Counted from the first letter of the stretch, positions 42,701 through 55,079 are shown. The stretch: 64,000 bases of DNA from Lineus longissimus (GCF_910592395.1 NC_088321.1:9674001-9738000), one strand, 5' to 3'. Notes: generated from the sequence alone by a model not told the origin. Program-made: numbers and translations.

Positions 42701-43696
42701 CGACGATGTAACCCAAATACTCGAGCTTGGTAGTAAACATTAGACATTTACTAGCCCGTAGTTTCAAGTTTGCTTCTCTCAGTCGGGCAAATATCAAGCG
42801 GAGGTGTTCTATGTGTTCCTCAAGTGAGCTACTGGCCACCAGAACGTCGTCAACATAGCTCCAGCAAAATTTGTGTAGGTAGCCCGCCAGGAGGCGTTGA
42901 ATGAGTTGGGTGTATGAATTTGAGTGGTGGACAAGCCAAACGGGAGATTTCGGTACCTGAACCGTCCCAGATGGCAGACGAATGAGAGGATATCACGAGA
43001 TTCTTTCTCAACTGGTATGGAGTAAAATCCTTGTAGAAAGTCTAGAGATGAGAATATAGCTGGTTTTGTCATTCCGATTTCGTCATAGATGCTGGAAATT
43101 AGGGTTAGGGGGTAGCCGGATTTGACCACTACCTTGTCAATGGCTCTAAAATCCACTACCAGTCTGGTTGTGTTGTCCTTTTTGGGGACCACGAGGACCG
43201 GTGATGCCCACGGTCCAGAGGAGGGCTCTATCAGTTTTCGTCGCAACAGGTCTTTGACGTGTTTTTCAATTTCTTGTCTCTGGTACATTGAACATTTATA
43301 CGGTGGCTTATGAATTGGGGGTGAGCCGTCTGTGTCTATGTGATGGTAAACGAGGTTAGTGGTGGTCAACTCGTCAGATGAGTTTGCAAAACAGTCTCTA
43401 TTTTCCTTTAGGAAACTCATCATTTCTACCTTTTGTTCGGTATTGAGGGCCGATCCATGCAGGGAAACTGCGGGGTATTCGTCGGTAACATACTCTGTTG
43501 GTATTGGGCCAGGGCTCCAGTCGTCCTCTTTGAAGTTAATGTCTGGGTCTGAGTCGTGATCTAAGATTGGTGGGGTAGGCTTTGGAAGCTGTTTAGCCTG
43601 GGGGTCTTCAGAGTCTGCGGGGTTACCGCTGTCGGTAAGGAGGGGACGGACATACGGTACCGGGGTTTGCTCGGGCACGAACTCACCAATCTTCAT
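39794..43696 (-). pseudogene. Env-bearing element pol: RT, RNase H, integrase
   Basis: Frame 43696-42809 holds the RT start (PSSGPWASPVLVVPKKD, FSSLDFLQGFYSIPV, FRYRNLPFGLST). A frameshift near 42900 moves the VDDVLV box into frame 42839-42027, which continues through LGYIVGTDGIQP, FLGMASFFRRF and RNase H (LTTDASNDAI, ICTDHLALK, HADALSR). Frame 41994-41536 has the integrase zinc His pair and 41523-40993 its Cys pair and core (HWHLLGPL, with His where the family's first catalytic Asp is expected; SDSGS; ESGVKR). After an insert, 40429-39794 has the C-terminal LYRGPFLIYKQTGPDTF domain and a proline-rich end. Several frameshifts and the altered first integrase residue make it inactive. Confidence 0.87.
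40430..40990. other. Unassigned insert within the integrase gene
   Basis: About 560 bp interrupt integrase between its core and C-terminal domain. A plus-strand frame at 40733-40963 (IQNDLATCISLNGGAILIQW) is open, but I recognise no family. Terminal repeats and target duplication were not found by eye. Confidence 0.5.
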
Positions 43697-43774
43697 GTTT
43701 CGGAATAGCCTAAGGGGAGTGCTTCGTTTATTGATGACCGAAAACTGGAGGTGACAGTCCTCGTCAGGGAGGCA

Positions 43775-44276
43775 CTACGTCTTGTGAATGGCGTGCCCGT
43801 ACTTGTGTTCGAGGTCGTCTGGGACTTGAACATAGCCTGTGACAGTGGGTTGAACGTCTGTCATTAGCATGCCTAGCAGACTGGTATGGGTGTCAGGGTC
43901 AAGTATAACATTTTGTGTTAGGTGGACCGGATGGCGTGGTGCCTCGACAAGAGCTACAGTACTGATGGGGCTCTCCTGTCGTCTGAGGGGGGGGGGGGGC
44001 CTCGTTACCGATTTGTAGCTGCATGGTTTTCCAGCATACCGACGATTAGTGTGTTCTAGGAAATCAGCTCCAAGTATCATTGGCAGTCCGAAGTCTTTGC
44101 AAATGTAAAACTCAAACTTTACTGCTGAACTAGGAATTCGGAGTGTTACCGGTACGGTACCTAATAGAGCTACGTTTTGGCCATTTACTGACTGCGCGCA
44201 ATGAAACCTCCCGGGCGATGCTAGACTGAGATCGAAATTGGGGTCCCATGTTTTGAGGAGGTCGTAATGAATAAGG
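43775..44276 (-). pseudogene. Env-bearing element protease, C-terminal part
   Basis: The frame has VPVTLRIPSS, EFYICKDFGLP and MILGADFLE, the distal half of a retropepsin. The DTG/DSG half should lie upstream, but at 44277 the sequence passes into the nested element's LTR and the active site is not found beyond 51107. It was probably lost with the nested insertion or a later deletion. Confidence 0.72.
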
Positions 44277-44842
44277 TGATACGGAGTTAAGCTGTTAACA
44301 ATTAAATTTTATAAATCACCTTTAAAACGAATGTTGGATTTTAACGTTTAGGGGCTAATTATTATGACGAAAGCAAGTAAGCTAAATTGTTATTATACTG
44401 TTGTAGCAACAGGGGGACAGAAATGGCAAGATAAATAAGGTGTGTGATGTTACTCTCAGAATTGTTTGTAGTACGTGAGGTTATCGGGTTTAGATATTTT
44501 ATCAAGGGAGGCGATGTTGATACCTTGACCAAGTGATGTAAGATGACGTAACATATACCAATTAAGCCCGTTTCGTGGGCCGGCCACGTCACTTGCACCA
44601 GAGTGGAATATCACCGTCGTCTAGGGAACATTGTAACATCAACAAGAATTGTTTAAAAGTCTAGGGGTCTCCTTCCCTCGAGAGAGACCGGCAGATGACT
44701 TCATAGAAACAACATCCTGTATCATATTCAATCATCTATCAAATAAAAGTTTAAAAGACAAGAAGCCTCTCTCCTGCTAGCTAGTCTTCCCAACTCAGCA
44801 ATTCTCCAACAAGCCAAAACTCGTAAACAAGATCCCGTAACA
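44277..44842 (+). repeat. Nested gypsy 5' LTR (566 bp)
   Basis: Runs from TGATACGGAG to CCCGTAACA, with AATAAA near 44740. TGGTGGAGACGCC from 44844 fits a primer binding site. The first 430 bp match 50677-51107. Confidence 0.85.
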
Positions 44843-44902
44843 CTGGTGGAGACGCCGGATATTCAAGTTGGAGAAGCCGAACTCACAAGTTCAATATTCA
44901 AT

Positions 44903-45919
44903 ATGGAAGTAAATGTTATTACCCGCACTGGGGAGGATACCACTGATGCAAAGGAGGATGAAGGAGCCGTTGGACCAGGAACCCCAGCTCGAGGTGCACA
45001 GGGTGACCCGCGATTGATCGACATCTTGAGAGGAATCAATGCCCTCCAGGACAGAGAACAGCCAGAACAGATGACGTCCGCACGGCCCCCACTCTTTTAA
45101 GGTAGGGTTGGCGAAAATTTTTCTGAGTGGTTAGCAAAATTTAACTTTTATTGCGACTTCCAGCGTTGGAAGGACACTAAGAAACTCGCAGCTATTCCCC
45201 TTGCCTTGACTGGCATGGCTTGGGATTTCTACTCAAATCTCCCCGAACGCAAGAAAGCGACCTACGCTGCTCTCACACAGGCTCTTAGGGATAAATATGA
45301 TACTGCCAACCTAAGGTGGGTTGATGAGCAAAACTTACTAAGTAGAAAAATGGGTCCAAACGAACCACTCGAAACATTTCTAGAAGACATAACCGCTCGC
45401 TGTGCCAAACTTGGCAAGACACCGGCTGAAAGGTTGAACCCTTTCATCCACGGTTTATCACCTAAACTCAAAGCATTTGTGATAGCAAAAAATCCAACCA
45501 CAATCGATGAAGCAATTTTATATACCCGATTAGGGGAATCAGTAGGCCAAATTGATAGCGCACCTGCAGCTGTCAATACTATTGCAACAGAGTCTGAGGC
45601 TCGCAATGACACGCTTGTCAATGCAATCTCCTCACTTCAGAAGGAAGTGAAATCCTTGAAGTTTAGCCCAAGAACACCGTCTACTTTTGATCACAGGAAT
45701 AGTTTCCAAAACAGAAATACATTCCCTCGAAATTCTGGGCAACAGCGCGATTTTTCCTCTGTGGGTCCACGGACCTGCAGATTTTGTAAGCGCAGTGGCC
45801 ATGTCGACACTGACTGCCGTACCAAGGCATACTGTATTCAGAATGGTCTGTGCTTCAAATGCAGGCAACCGGGCCATGTTTCTAGAGATTGTCACAAGGG
45901 CATGAGGTCGGAAAACTAG
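44903..45919 (+). pseudogene. Nested gypsy gag
   Basis: The first ATG in frame is 44903; the open frame begins at the GTG of the primer binding region (44846). TAA at 45098-45100 interrupts it, and the same frame continues with capsid sequence (FSEWLAKFNFYCDFQRW, LALTGMAWDFYSNLP, NPFIHGLSPKLKAFV). Two zinc knuckles follow, CRFCKRSGHVDTDC and CFKCRQPGHVSRDC. The stop is the only break visible in it. Confidence 0.85.
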
Positions 45920-46569
45920 ACACTGTTCGAACACTTTTAGGGGCTCCGTTCGGGCAGGGTAATAAACCTTTTGAACACCAAACAGAATGGTCTAGAGTGA
46001 GTGAGATTGAATCTTTCTTTGACAAAACTAGTAGTGATAGAAATTGTGAACTTGTTAGAACGATGTGTGAACAGAACTCACCAGTTAGACTACAGCAGTT
46101 TGGGTTTATTCAGCCCCACCAGTCAGTTGATGAATTAAGTAATGTGTCATATGTTAAAGACAGGAGAGATACTTCTCCTGATGTGGTCAGCCAGGCAAAT
46201 CTGTGTAGTACAAATCCATTGCCATCTGTATCTAAAGAGATACAGACCCTGTGGAGCATTGATGAAATATTGTCTATGAATGGTATGGACCAAGAGGTCT
46301 GCGAGGGTGATGCATCCCTCACTCCAACTGTGGTAAATGACCATGGTTATCATGAGAATTTGCGAAATAGAGATGCATTGAATGAATATTTGTACAAGGA
46401 AGGTACTATGAACTTGGATCCAGGGGCCCCTGCATTCTTCCCACGAAAAGAGGAATCTGCTCCACAGGGAGAGCCACAGAGGAACTGTTTAAGTGAAAAT
46501 AAGTCGTCGAGTCCACAACTGTATGAATTGTGTACTACTAGCATATACCCATGGAGCGGGCAAAATTGA
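45889..46569 (+). CDS. Nested gypsy post-gag ORF, unrecognised
   Basis: A 226-residue frame overlapping the gag end by about 30 nt in the -1 phase, as in gag-pol frameshift arrangements. The sequence is hydrophilic and acidic, without a domain I can name; it is probably the linker before protease. The following 46570-47400 is not open in this frame. Confidence 0.4.
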   Translation: MSQGHEVGKLDTVRTLLGAPFGQGNKPFEHQTEWSRVSEIESFFDKTSSDRNCELVRTMCEQNSPVRLQQFGFIQPHQSVDELSNVSYVKDRRDTSPDVVSQANLCSTNPLPSVSKEIQTLWSIDEILSMNGMDQEVCEGDASLTPTVVNDHGYHENLRNRDALNEYLYKEGTMNLDPGAPAFFPRKEESAPQGEPQRNCLSENKSSSPQLYELCTTSIYPWSGQN

Positions 46570-47400
46570 AATGTAATATACATTATTTAAATGGGCACGA
46601 TGATTGAGCTACATTAAATTTCTAACGTTACTGAAGTTTTATTAAAGGTTAAACACGAAATTAACTGCATTTAGGGACTTATTGCTGCTATCTACATGCA
46701 ACCCCCAATAGATTGATTGGAGTACGCTATTTTGCACAATGCATTGAGACCAGTGACAGCAGGTCCTGTTCCAAATAAGGCCCTCACATATTAGGCATAT
46801 CACCTACCCACTCCCGTACCAAATGCCACTGTCGGACCAAAGCCAGGCGCATGGAGAGATGCAGAACGCATTTCAAACTGACAACATCTGTCAGTAAAGA
46901 ATAAAACAAAGAGCAAGCGCTGGCCACTGTACATATTTTGTCCATCCTGGCATAACTGTTTATTGATACCCTGACTGCATGTTCCGGCGGACCACTCTGC
47001 AGAATTTGCCTTATCACTCAGGTCAGTGTTTCTCGAATAGAACTAAAATAGAACAGGCTAATCTTTAATCTCCCTGCTAATACCCTGCACCATGGACCAG
47101 GTTGTATAGCACTACATACGTGCTGGAAGCTACTGATGTGGCAGGGAGAATATGCGTGAAGTTTGTGTATGCTTTTGAGAATGAGCGGAGCTCTCCAGTC
47201 GACGTGCTCTCTGAAAAGTTGTTATTTATTCTAAAACCACGAAGATATTCGACGTATGACACCCTCAGTGACACTCTTACGTATGATCCAGACCTACGAA
47301 GCCAAAGGTTGCAAGAATTCGACGCATTTCAAAGGCCCAATTTTGAAACAAAAATTACCTCCTAAATAGCGGCCACAACGCGCATTATAGTATAGATTGG
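46570..47400. other. Unassigned segment inside the nested gypsy element
   Basis: No frame continues from either side. A plus-strand frame at 47102-47365 lacks a known domain. It may be an insertion or heavily mutated linker. Confidence 0.4.
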
Positions 47401-47407
47401 AAACTCT

Positions 47408-48298
47408 GTGGCCAACTCAGAACATAGGGTTGTTGATATTAAGAGCTGTGCAAACAATATGGCACAAGGCAATGGTCAGTCAATTGTTGGTATTGATTTT
47501 AGAGTAAACGATTTGCATACAGACATAAACACGAAGACTGGAGGTCAGGGTAACTTCCAGGAAGATATAAATAGTCCACTGACGGAAGCACAGCGTCAGG
47601 TATTAGAATTGTTTGAGGCTGTGAATTATGATGAAACTGATTGTCTTGAACCCAGAATGTTGTCAAACTGTTCACCTGAAATCACTCACTCTAGTAACCA
47701 AAATGATTATGAATTAGCTCAAGGGACTCAGAACCAGAACATTCCTGTTGTATTGTCAACTGTTTCCAACTCAATTAGATGCAAACTAGATGGAGTTAGT
47801 GTACTGATACTTGTTGATACTGGTGCCAGCATCAGCTTATGTAGTAGGGGAGTGTATGACAATTTCACATCACTTAGGTAACAACATCTTAGGCATATCG
47901 AACTCAGAATTGCAAAATCAGCAAATGGCTCAGACATCACAATCTTAGGAAAAGTTACACTTGGACTAGATTTGGAGAACCAAAGAGTCAGCCATGAAGT
48001 ATTTGTGGCTGATCCATTGACTGCAGATATCATTCTAGGGGCAGATTTCTTGGGACAAACCAAAAGCTTGATTAATTTTCATGATCACACTTTGACTATT
48101 CCTGGCATGATTCCAATTCCATTGCTGGACAGAAGGAATATCTCAGACTGTTTCAAACTTACTGCTTCTACTTCAGTTAAACTTCCACCTCGTTCACAGA
48201 TGGTAATACAGCCTTCCATTGACACACCTGACTGTTCTGATGGCCATGAAGGTTTGATCTTACCAAATGAAAATTTGTATTCACGCTATGAAGTGTAA
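47408..48298 (+). pseudogene. Nested gypsy protease
   Basis: The retropepsin active site LVDTGASISLC is intact. TAA at 47879-47881 follows 15 codons later; the same frame then continues to LGADFLGQT, the typical C-terminal motif. A second TAA is at 48296-48298, again with the frame continuing into RT. Confidence 0.82.
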
Positions 48299-49675
48299 GC
48301 TGCAAAAGTGTTGGCCAAAGTGGACAATGGTAAAGTACCATGTCTACTGATGAATCCAAACAACACCCCTGTAACCATTTACAGATGTAGCAACTTGGGC
48401 TATTTGTCTCAACAGCCAGTTGATGTTGTCTCTGTCTTAGAAAATGAAGATAGTTTCAATGAAGCTGAACCTGCAATCCATCACATCAATAACTTGAATA
48501 AGCCTACCTCCAGAGCATACAAGCTAAAACAAGCAAAAGAAGGGTCTAATGTAAAACTCAGAACTAAGAAAGAAAGAGAACCTCCGAAAGTTGACTTGTC
48601 TAAGGCAAACCTAACTGCACCTCAGAAAGAACAACTTAAAGAGTTATTGTCTGAGTATAGGGATGTGTTTGCTAACACTGATGCTGACATAGGCAGAACA
48701 TCTTTTTCTAAGCTTAACATTGATACAGGTACAGCACCACCTATTAGGCAAAGACCGTACAACACCTGCCGAGTTCAGGAAAAGATCATTGACGCGCATG
48801 TAAAGAAAATGTCAGACCAGAAGATCATTAGACCTTCTCAGTCACCTTGGAGTTCGCCTGTGATCTTGGTAAAGAAGAAGGACCCTAGTCCTGACCCTAA
48901 TGATCCTGATAATTATCGTTTTTGTATCGATTACCGAAAACTTAACTCCGTCACAGTGCGAGATTCCTTTAGCCTGCCTTTAATTACCAACACCATCCAA
49001 TCATTGGGATCTGCAAAACCTAAGTACTTCAGTAGCCTTGATCTCCGTAGCTCGTATCATCAATTTGAGCTTGACGAACTTTCGATGCCAAAATCTGCCT
49101 TTTCCACGGTCAGCTCTGGATTTTGGGAGTTTGAGACGGTCAGTTTTGGCCTTACTTCTGCTCCCACCTTCTTTCGGAGATCTATGGAGCAGTTGCTCAT
49201 GGGACTGCCTTGTGCAAATCATATTCTCATCTATATTGATGATATCCTGGTATTTTCATCAAATTTTGAGGAGCATCTCAATCACCTGTCTCAGATCTTT
49301 GCAAAACTGTGTGAAGCAGGACTCACTCTGAAACCATCAAAATGCTTCTTTGCTTTAGAGTCAGTCAAATATCTAGGCTTCTTGGTATCTGCTGATGGAA
49401 TACGTCCTGACCCTGGTAAGGTTAAAGCCATTGCAGAGTTCCCTAAGATAACATCAGTCAAAATGTTGAGATCTTGGTTAGGTATAACAAACTACTAACA
49501 GACGCTGGATAAAGGGCTATGCAGAAATTGCAGCACCTCTTAACCGACTGCTGAAGAAAAGTACCAAATTTGAGCGGTCACCAGACTGTGAAAAAGCATT
49601 TCGGACACTCCAACAATGCCTTTCGAATGAACCAATCTTGGCCTATCCTGATTTTACAAAGAAATTGCAATTGAT
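48299..49675 (+). pseudogene. Nested gypsy reverse transcriptase
   Basis: A 396-residue frame with RT blocks intact: IIRPSQSPWSSPVILVKKKD, YRFCIDYRKLN, FSSLDLRSSYHQFEL, FGLTSAPTFFRR and YIDDILVFS (catalytic pair present). It stops at ITNY (49496-49498) through a one-base shift; the next frame continues WIKGYAEIAAPLNRLLKK to about 49675 and is then cut. RNase H and integrase are missing. Confidence 0.9.
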
Positions 49676-49679
49676 CTTG

Positions 49680-50676
49680 AATTTTAAAAAAAAGAAGACA
49701 TCTTAATCTTGACTCTAAATTTTAACCTTAAAATATTTTAACCTTAAATAAAAACAAATTATTTTATTTTAAGTAATCTGAGAGCTGTGAGAGAGTACCG
49801 GAATTGCTAAGGAATCGACCGTGATCGCAAATCGTCTCGTCATATAATAAACTTTGAACTTATATGCTACATGTTTGGAAACGGATTTCGAGGATAAGGA
49901 ACTTGTGTTTTATTCGCTCTATGGAAGTATAATAAGGACTATGTATTATACACCCGCCTATATAAAGGATTAACACTGGATGCATTCGCTGCCAACCGCC
50001 ACGAAAGAATTTTCGTGATTATTAATCTTGTGTGGACTTATATAATCGTATTTAGGCATTAGACATTCTCATATGCCACTCGTAGCTACCACTCATATTC
50101 GTATATATCGCCAACCCGTATTATCTTGTCGTCAGTATCTTATACTCGTTGTCGTCGTGAACTTTCTTCATCATTGACATTATCGTTTAACCATTTCTCG
50201 CCAGCCATATCGTCCTCAAGGAGGCGTGTAATTACGAATACAGTCACCACCTCAACGTCAATAGGATGTACTGCAAACTGCATTGGAGGAGCGGAAAAAC
50301 TGTTTAGTAAATGTCCACAGAGTGCAACCAATCGGACACACGTTTAGAGTGCCACCTATGTTATGTACGTTCCCAGTACGCATTTCAGCAAAACCTATGT
50401 ACGATACCAGTGCATCCTGCCATTCCAATAAAGAACACACATTCCCAGTGTGCCCAGCCACGCCGCACGTTCCCAGTGCATACTAACAGTTTACTTTTCT
50501 CATGAACATTCTCGAAAATGAACATGAAATGTACATTTCAGGATAAAAGACATCTATGCCAATGTATGCTGAATCTTTTGAACTATTGAATTATTGACAT
50601 TCCTAACTTTCAGGACACGTGGATATTTTGTTACTGTATTCATCAGGAGATGAATGTTAATTTAGTAAGGGGGTGA
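49680..50676. other. Non-coding 3' part of the nested gypsy element
   Basis: AT-rich sequence replaces RNase H and integrase. A short irregular repeat of CGTTCCCAGT / CATTCCCAGTG units lies at 50365-50480. AGTAAGGGGGTGA (50664-50676) just before the 3' LTR is a likely polypurine tract. Confidence 0.55.
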
Positions 50677-51107
50677 TGATACGGAGTTAAGCTGTTAACA
50701 ATTAAATTTTATAAATCACCTTTAAAACGAATGTTGGATTTTAACGTTTAGGGGCTAATTATTATGACGAAAGCAAGTAAGCTAAATTGTTATTATACTG
50801 TTGTAGCAACAGGGGGGACAGAAATGGCAAGATAAATAAGGTGTGTGATTTTACTCTCAGAATTGTTTGTAGTACGTGAGGCTATCGGGTTTAGATACTT
50901 TATCGGGAGGCGATGTTGATACCTTGACCAAGTGATGTAAGATGACGTGACATATACCAATTAAGCCCGTTTCGTGGGCCGGCCACGTCACTTGCACCAG
51001 AGTGGAATATCACCGTCGTCTAGGGAACATTGTAACATCAACAAGAATTGTTTAAAAGTCTAGGGGTCTCCTTCCCTCGAGAGAGACCGGCAGATGACTT
51101 CATAGAG
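50677..51107 (+). repeat. Nested gypsy 3' LTR, truncated
   Basis: Matches the first 430 bp of 44277-44842 with a handful of small differences, ending after GACTTCATAGA where the gag of the host element resumes. Confidence 0.9.
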
Positions 51108-52958
51108 TCCCTCAGCTCGGAAGCTTTCTTAGCCTGTTGTTTTTCGTACGTGGCTCCTTGAGCCTCTATTTTACTGGCCATGGTGCAAGGCGGACTTGCA
51201 ACAATGGCGGACTCGGGGTCCATATTCAACCTTCCATGGGAAATACTACCTTTGTTCTGGTTAATCGATACTTCAGTTCGAGATGCTGTTGAGTCATAAG
51301 AACGTGAGTCAGTGGGGGAATCAAAAACATGTTGGGAATTGGGAGACGGACTGTGGGTAATTATGAGAGATGTTTGGGGGTTATCGATAGGGACAATCTG
51401 GTGGGAGGGGCATGGTGGGGCGCGGTCGGGGTAGCCTGCAAATTTATCATTTAAACAACGGGTTTGTAATATGCTTTTCTGAGGCACGGGGCGTTCTTGG
51501 ACGTGTGTGATGTTGTCTGAAAAATGAACCTGTTTATAAGGACAAGTAGGCAAACTCCCGTCATTGCGGTTAGGCAAGGAACCATCAACGTGACTTTTGT
51601 CATCTGGTAGCTTGCTCGACCCTGATGGCGAACTGTACGCACTATACCTTAACCCGCATACATTATCCCTGCGGCCGTCCTCTGATTGCCTCCCGAATTT
51701 TTGAATGATATGGGGAGAATTGTAATCCATTTCATAATCCTCTTCTGTAACAGCACGCGTTGAGGTTATACAGTTCTGGTCGTAGCTAAAATATGCCTCC
51801 TGTGGCAACGTCGATCGATATTCTGTCGCCATTCCGTATTCGTCGATGTGAGTAAGATCATCCGGGGATTTGAAGCCAGTATAATCATGCGGTCCCCTTA
51901 CATCCGCATGCCGGCCAAGTAGTTTACCGAATGCGAGGAGTTCTGATGTTGCTGTCCTGTCTGTCCAGGCGAGTAAAGGCGGCATTCTCTGGTGGTGTGT
52001 GCGCACTGGCCGTGGTTGGTACAGTACTTACTCCGAGGGGCCGCGGCTATCTGGTCCTTTTGTGGCTGACGTTCCCGACATGTATATGACATGTGACCCA
52101 CACGATTGCAGATACGGCAAATTGGTTGACCATTGGTGGTCCGCTCGTTTCCTCTAGGGGTCGGGTAGCTTGCCGTGCTAGGCTGAGGCCGTGGGGCCTG
52201 AGTCGGCAGGTAGGCGCTGGCACCTGGCTGGACGTCCTGGGTGGTACGTTCTGCCAATTGATCTGTTAATAAATTCAATGTCTGTAACATCCGTTCCATA
52301 AGGTGAGACTGTTCCTCTTTGTCTTTATTGTACTGTGCGCTAGAAATGAGTTCCTGTCGTCGGAGTGTGGAGGTGTTGTCAGCTTGCAGAATGGGAGCTA
52401 CTAACGGACCTCCGGCGTCCTTAGATGCTGCGTGTTCTATTTCCAGACATGATTCCTCAGTCCGAGCGGTTGTCAGGTCATCTGGTCGCTGACGTATGAC
52501 TGCGGACTTGAGTTTTGGTTGGAGTGCCTTAATGAAGAGGCCGAGGCGTTTGCCTGCTGTGATGTCGTATCTGGAACAGCCGGTTTGAAAAAAGTCCAGA
52601 AACATCTCCAGATTCTGATTTGGTTGCTGCTAACAATCCATGAAGCGCATTTTCTGAACGTACAGATTTTCAGTGGCCTCGAACCTTTCTACGAATTGGC
52701 GGCGGATCTCGTCCCAATCTTCCCTCACCAGTTGTGGTAATTCACAAAACCAGAGATATGCTGGTCCCTTCAAATATAGCGTAAAATTTACACACCACCT
52801 ATCCTCGTCCTCTTAGAGAGAAAGTTTGTCACCGATTCGCTGGAACTTCCTCCGAAAAAGTTTGGGCGGAGTTGATCAGTGGCCCGAAATGTGTTAACCG
52901 CCGCCGTTTCGCCCTGTACGTAGTTACGTACCCAGTGCTGTACTGGGTCGTCATCCAT
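51108..52958 (-). pseudogene. Env-bearing element gag
   Basis: ATG 52958 begins MDDDPVQHWVRNYVQGE. Capsid-like sequence (YLKGPAYLWFCELPQLV) follows in a shifted frame with stops before 52630. Frame 52605-51898 holds KRLGLFIKALQPKLKSAV and zinc knuckles CRICNRVGHMSYTC and CTNHGQCAHTTREC. Frame 52006-51108 is a hydrophilic Ser/Pro-rich linker toward protease; the last residues of that open frame are read from the nested LTR and are foreign. Confidence 0.8.
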
Positions 52959-53009
52959 GATTATATATGGTACGATATCCAAAAGAAAACAAAAATCAGA
53001 GAGAGTCAA

Positions 53010-53539
53010 CTAATCCGTGAAAACACAATTTATCCCCAGGTTGCACTACACACACACTTCTGTCTCCACCATGTACGGCGGGGGAGTGTAAATGAGGGGG
53101 TGTTAATTATACTAAACGATGAGGAATGAGAGAAATGATGGATGGCCGTCCAATCCGGTTGTCAGGTGATGATGATGTATCCGTCTTAGAGAGTACGTTG
53201 TTTGGGGGGAAGACTAGCCTATGGGGAGATCGCTTGTCAGAAGGCCCGAGATTGCCCCGTGTGTGTGTAGCCTGCCGCAACCGAAAATAGAACCAAAGTC
53301 CACGACTAAAATTAACAACATAAAGAGTTTATTCAGTAATCCAATATAACACTGCATGTGATAAGTCAGGAATGTTAAAATCATAAATAACTGTCAAAGT
53401 AATTCCAAGATAGTGTAAGTCTCGGTAAAGCAATAAGTGTTCCAGAGAAGGCTAGTCAGTTAAATTAGCTTTTTGTGAAGCAGTCTCTTTGGGAAATCTT
53501 TGTAGGGAGCCTTTCAGAAGGAGCGAGAAAAGGAGTGTG
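53010..53539. other. 5' leader of the env-bearing element
   Basis: Between the 5' LTR and gag on the minus strand. No ORF. No recognisable tRNA-complementary primer site beside the LTR. Confidence 0.5.
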
Positions 53540-53935
53540 TGTGATATGGCGGTGCATTTTCTTAAATACTTGCCCGCTCCTATCGACCTCGGAAGATCAG
53601 ATATTGATAAACTTTTACTCAGGAAATTACATTGATTTACCATCGACCCGGTTATCAATCCTCAAGGTGCCAAGAATTATTATTTTGGTCCTTGGTCCGA
53701 GAAGAACGATCGATTAAGAGTGAATTATTTAAACAGCAATATCGACCTGATTATTGATCCTCAAGTGCCATGAAATATTATTTTGGCCCGTGGTCCGAGA
53801 AGGACGATCGATACAGAGTGTCGGTTAAGTAAATTATTAAACAGTTGGCTTATTGATCGTTAGTTTCTGAGGTCGAGCAGTTACCATATGCATTAACATT
53901 GCTACCTGTCCTGGAATCGGGTTCAGATCCTTACA
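53540..53935 (-). repeat. Env-bearing element, 5' LTR
   Basis: Partner of 33590-33988. On the minus strand it begins TGTAAGGATCTGAACC at 53935 and ends near CATATCACACA. The pair has only scattered differences. Confidence 0.9.
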
Positions 53936-53939
53936 CAAG

Positions 53940-55017
53940 TCCGAGCTAGATCCAGCTCAGGACTTTGTCTTCGTGGGTGGGCGCTTTCGCACACGAGAGG
54001 GCCTCATGTCCCCCCCCCCCTCCGGACCCGATTCTCAACATCCGGTCCCTGGTCGGGGTATTTCCTCGTCGAGACAGCGTCTCAGCTCGACAGTTTCTGT
54101 CTCTGCTGGGCCTGCTCATTCGGCGGCGGACCAGGTCCATTTCGGCCACCTGTACATGCGCCCCCTCCAGCTTCTCTTCCTTTCGAGTTGGCACCCCTTA
54201 TCAGACCCTCTTGATTGTCGGATTTCGATCGCGAATTCTCTCCTCGAATGGGTCTGGAAGTTGTGGGGGTCCGAGATGGAGCTCAGTTCTCTGTCCCCTC
54301 AGATGTCCCTGTTCACGGATGCCTCCCTCTATGGCTGGGGCGCCTATCTGAACGAAGGGGACCTGACCGCCAAGAGCACGTGCTCAGCGGAGGATTCGCA
54401 CCTCTCGATCAATATTCTCGAGAGGCAGGCTGTCATCCTGGCGGTGGGGGCGTTCACGTCTCGGTTAGGTGGTCACAGGGTTTCTCTCTTCTCCGACAAT
54501 TCGACAGTGATTGCTTAGATTCAGAGAGAAGGGAGGACGAGGTCCGACACTTTGTGTCACCTCACTTGGGAGCTCCTGCAGCTTTGTCTCCACTTGGACA
54601 TTCAGCTCCTCCCCCATCACATCCCAGGCAAGAGGACATCCTTGCCGACGCCCTTTCCAGGGCAGACCGCCTGGTCCAGACGGCATGGACCCTTCATCGC
54701 AAGGCGGTCTCCCATCTGGTGGGGATGTGGGACCCCCAGTCGTGGACTTGTTCGCGACCCCGCTAAACAAGAGATTTGCCTTGTATTATTCGCCTCTTCC
54801 GGACGAGGAGGCATTTGGAGTGGACAACCTGTCAGCCTCCTTTGATGGCCTCAATGCTAATGCATTCCCGCCAGTCCCTCTGTTGCTTCTGGTACTAAGC
54901 AAAGTGGCAAGTTCTCTAGTCAGAGTTTGTCTGATAGCCCCGTGCTGGCCGAACCAGGCTTGGTTCCCGGTCCTGATGGAGCTCCTGACAGACCACCCAC
55001 GCTGTCTGCCGGGGTGA
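53940..55017 (+). pseudogene. DIRS RT end and RNase H
   Basis: Begins FVFVGGRFRTREGLM, a segment that follows the RT palm in DIRS proteins. RNase H has LFTDASLYGWGAYL, INILERQAV and LFSDNSTVIA, then TAG at 54516-54518. The adjacent frames continue HIPGKRTS or EDILADALSRADRL and LFATPLNKRFALYYSPL. Several frame changes near 54000, 54516 and 54640 break it. Confidence 0.82.
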
Positions 55018-55079
55018 GATAATCTGTTGTATCACCCGATCGGCTGGGTCTATCATCAAGACCCTTCTTTCTACGGTCT

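Larger units (their letters stand above)
44277..51107 (+). mobile_element. Nested gypsy element, truncated at its 3' LTR
   Basis: Plus-strand element inside the env-bearing element, between its gag and protease. The 5' LTR is 44277-44842 and the 3' LTR 50677-51107 lacks the last 137 bp or so. gag, protease and RT are present; RNase H and integrase are absent. Several in-frame TAA codons and a frameshift make it inactive. The 3' truncation explains why no target duplication is visible. Confidence 0.88.
33590..53935 (-). mobile_element. Env-bearing gypsy-type LTR element with nested insertions
   Basis: LTRs of about 400 bp (33590-33988 and 53540-53935) enclose, on the minus strand, gag, partial protease, RT, RNase H, integrase, env and a distal accessory ORF. 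After subtracting a nested gypsy element (44277-51107), a dispersed repeat (35200-36320) and an unassigned insert (about 40430-40990), roughly 12 kb remains. The order gag-pol-env and the F-type env resemble errantiviruses of the Metaviridae. It splits a DIRS element. No target duplication was seen. Several frameshifts, stops and deletions make it defective. Confidence 0.88.

Noticed and set aside
54465-54814. Minus-strand ORFs in the DIRS element
   Set aside because: Antisense to RNase H and linker of the plus-strand DIRS protein.
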